From: an uncultured Bacteroidales bacterium | Lineage (GTDB): Bacteria; Bacteroidota; Bacteroidia; Bacteroidales; Bacteroidaceae | Length of the DNA: 33,492 bases | Direction of reading: 5' to 3' | NCBI GenBank assembly: GCA_902779875.1 | Contig: CACZCX010000016.1 | Span: 1 to 33,492, forward strand | In this document: positions 32,147 to 33,492 of the stretch, piece by piece | Numbering within the stretch: position 1 is the stretch's first letter | Layout: each line of letters begins with the position of its first letter | The notes under the pieces: generated by a model | The model's database searches: none | What the model saw: only the letters and a program-made list of their open reading frames with translations | Told to the model about the DNA's origin: nothing | Program-made: the position numbers and the translations under genes

Positions 32147-33406
32147 TCATTTAAAGCAGATCTGTACGAACTGGTACAGGCTACGACGCCATGTGTGCCA
32201 CTCGTGAGCGGTACCCTCTGAGATGTAACCGGTAGCATTGATACCGATCTTCCTGAGATTCTCAGCGGCATCCATAACGCCCATGCCACCCTCGTGGCTA
32301 CCGGCGCTCATAAAGAGAGCCTTGTTGGTCTCCTTGTAGCCCTCAGCACCCTCAATGTCCTGAACAGAGATGGTACCACCGCTGAACATACCTACATAAG
32401 CGAATACCTTAGGATTGGCAAGAGTCACTGAACGTGTGGTCATACCACCCATTGACAGACCAGCCATAGCACGATGCTCTGTATCGGCTATTACGCGGTA
32501 GTTCTTCTCAACCATAGGAATGATATCCTTGATGAGAACGTCACCAAAGGCACCACCTATCATGAATCCGCCGCCAAAACCACCGGCACGACGCTGACCA
32601 CCCTGAGGACGTGCAGCTGCGGGAGCCTGAGCCTCAGCCTCGGGACCGGCAGGACGCTGGCCGCCAAAACCGCCGAATCCGCCAAAGCCCATACCACCCT
32701 GCTGACCGGGGATCTGAGCATCGAGGCAGTCAATAACAACGATGAACGGAACAGCCTTACCCTCAGCAATCAGGTTATCCATGATCTGAGCGGTGTGGCC
32801 CTGCTCTGCCCAACCGTGCTCGTTCTCACCCATACCGTGCATCAGGTACAGAACAGGGAACTTCTTGGTGGGATTAGTATAATATTCATTGGGAAGATAG
32901 ATGTAGCAGTGACGCATAGCTTCAGTAACTGATGAGTAGTAATAGACCTCATTCATGCTACCCTGCGGAACGTTCTTAACCTGCCAGAAATCCTGATCAT
33001 CTGAAGGAATCTCTATAGCACTGCCCCAACGGCCGGCGCCATAATAGTAGAGGCTTCCCGGATCGGGTACATTGGCACCGTCTATGTTAAGTTGATAGTA
33101 GTGGAAACCTACATCAACGGGATTTGAGACACCGGTCCAAACACCGTTCTCATCCTTAACCATTGAATAGATTGTATCGCAAATATCAAGTCCTACAGAA
33201 GTAGCGGTAGGAGCTGAAATCTGAGCGCGAACCTGACGCTTTGAGTTAACCTCGGGATACTGGTGACCGGACTGATTGTTTGAAGCAGGCTTGAAATCTT
33301 CAACAAGAACTGCACTTGAAGGCACAGTAGGATTTACTCTGGCACCGAACTGTGCTGACGCTGTCAGAGAGGCGAGCGCCATAAGTGAAAGGATAATTTT
33401 CTTCAT
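32147..33406 (-). CDS. Secreted CE1-type esterase, paralogue 2
   Basis: 419 residues, the first gene of the esterase operon. The signal peptide ends LTASAQ (~19). It has the same architecture as its neighbour: N-terminal beta-sandwich (~55-135, GVWTGVSNPVDVGFHYYQLN), then an alpha/beta-hydrolase with nucleophile S318 ([14 protein letters not shown]) and histidine H401 (SEGTAHEWHTWRRSL). The low-complexity insertion at ~234-284 is longer ([34 protein letters not shown]). Conserved parts such as [15 protein letters not shown] show common descent by duplication; different N-terminal residues suggest different substrate preference. A promoter lies at 33440-33470. Confidence 0.9.
   Translation of the reverse strand: MKKIILSLMALASLTASAQFGARVNPTVPSSAVLVEDFKPASNNQSGHQYPEVNSKRQVRAQISAPTATSVGLDICDTIYSMVKDENGVWTGVSNPVDVGFHYYQLNIDGANVPDPGSLYYYGAGRWGSAIEIPSDDQDFWQVKNVPQGSMNEVYYYSSVTEAMRHCYIYLPNEYYTNPTKKFPVLYLMHGMGENEHGWAEQGHTAQIMDNLIAEGKAVPFIVVIDCLDAQIPGQQGGMGFGGFGGFGGQRPAGPEAEAQAPAAARPQGGQRRAGGFGGGFMIGGAFGDVLIKDIIPMVEKNYRVIADTEHRAMAGLSMGGMTTRSVTLANPKVFAYVGMFSGGTISVQDIEGAEGYKETNKALFMSAGSHEGGMGVMDAAENLRKIGINATGYISEGTAHEWHTWRRSLYQFVQICFK
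32613..32647. repeat. 35-nt block identical in both esterase genes (copy 2)
   Basis: The partner of 31344-31378, in the same orientation relative to its gene and at the same place within the insertion. Confidence 0.85.
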
Positions 33407-33439
33407 TTATTTTTATGTTAATTAGAAATGATCGGATTG

Positions 33440-33470
33440 CAAACTTAACAATAAAATAACTTTAAACAAC
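33440..33470 (-). promoter_or_regulatory. Promoter of the esterase operon
   Basis: On the minus strand TAAGTTTG (plus 33440-33447) fits TAnnTTTG exactly; GTTG (plus 33467-33470) lies 19 bp upstream as an imperfect -33 box. The start codon is 33 bp downstream of the -7 box. Confidence 0.65.
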
Positions 33471-33492
33471 CAAATGCATAAAAAAAGCGGAG

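Noticed and set aside
33478-33492. GCTTTTTTT-like sequence on the minus strand at the right edge
   Set aside because: It could be the tail of a terminator for a gene to the right, but only one arm at most is in the window, so no hairpin can be shown.

Overview
The window looks like a chromosomal piece of a gut or rumen Bacteroidales bacterium, most likely close to Prevotella/Bacteroides. The reasons are: TAnnTTTG-type promoters (the Bacteroidetes sigma-70 -7 element, several with TTTG 19-20 bp upstream); a threonine cluster ordered thrA / phosphoglycerate-mutase-like kinase / thrC; PCMD, Mfa2-like and GLUG/YDG secreted proteins; an Mrp without CxxC; and secreted plant-polysaccharide enzymes. 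Assignment to family or genus is inference. No rRNA, tRNA, CRISPR array, integrase or complete insertion sequence was seen.

Layout. 1-5457 (minus): two related secreted repeat proteins with homologous C-terminal modules (the first runs off the left edge) and a tiny membrane protein between them; the complete one is bracketed by direct copies of a ~70 bp composite repeat. 5458-5720: repeat-rich spacer with a perfect 40-bp inverted repeat. 5721-7540 (minus): a 7-TM/AraC-type regulator translationally coupled to a stand-alone MetH reactivation-domain protein. 7580-12553 (minus): threonine operon thrA - ApgM-like probable homoserine kinase - thrC. 12710-16423 (minus): pnuC - radA - outer-membrane barrel - PCMD lipoprotein. 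16477-17043: ORF6N-domain gene, AT-rich like pnuC. 17098-17781: DUF2461 protein. 17794-18099: gene-free stretch with imperfect 58-bp repeats and a promoter. 18100-21995 (plus): FAD-dependent dehydrogenase, then a coupled SDR/aldehyde dehydrogenase pair. 22135-23076 (plus): cysK. 23102-25939 (minus): ilvE - trmB - mrp, nearly gapless. 26032-27213 (plus): membrane-anchored DUF5715/M15-like protein. 27219-28139 (minus): Mfa2-like lipoprotein. 28265-33406 (minus): a polysaccharide-degradation block with two paralogous CE1-type esterases, a lipoprotein and a GH43-family enzyme, all four carrying Gly/Ala/Pro/Gln-rich insertions.

The most unusual signals are (i) short REP-like palindromes, three of them sharing a GGGACGGTT core, that sit at gene 3' ends and supply or abut the stop codons; (ii) the shared low-complexity insertions in the four secreted carbohydrate-active proteins, including a 35-nt identical block in the two esterases; (iii) paired direct repeats with 32-bp period upstream of the two secreted-protein units, next to the 7-TM AraC regulator; and (iv) the 58-bp diverged repeat before the FAD-dehydrogenase promoter. 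All coordinates and alignments were worked out by hand; no database search was run.
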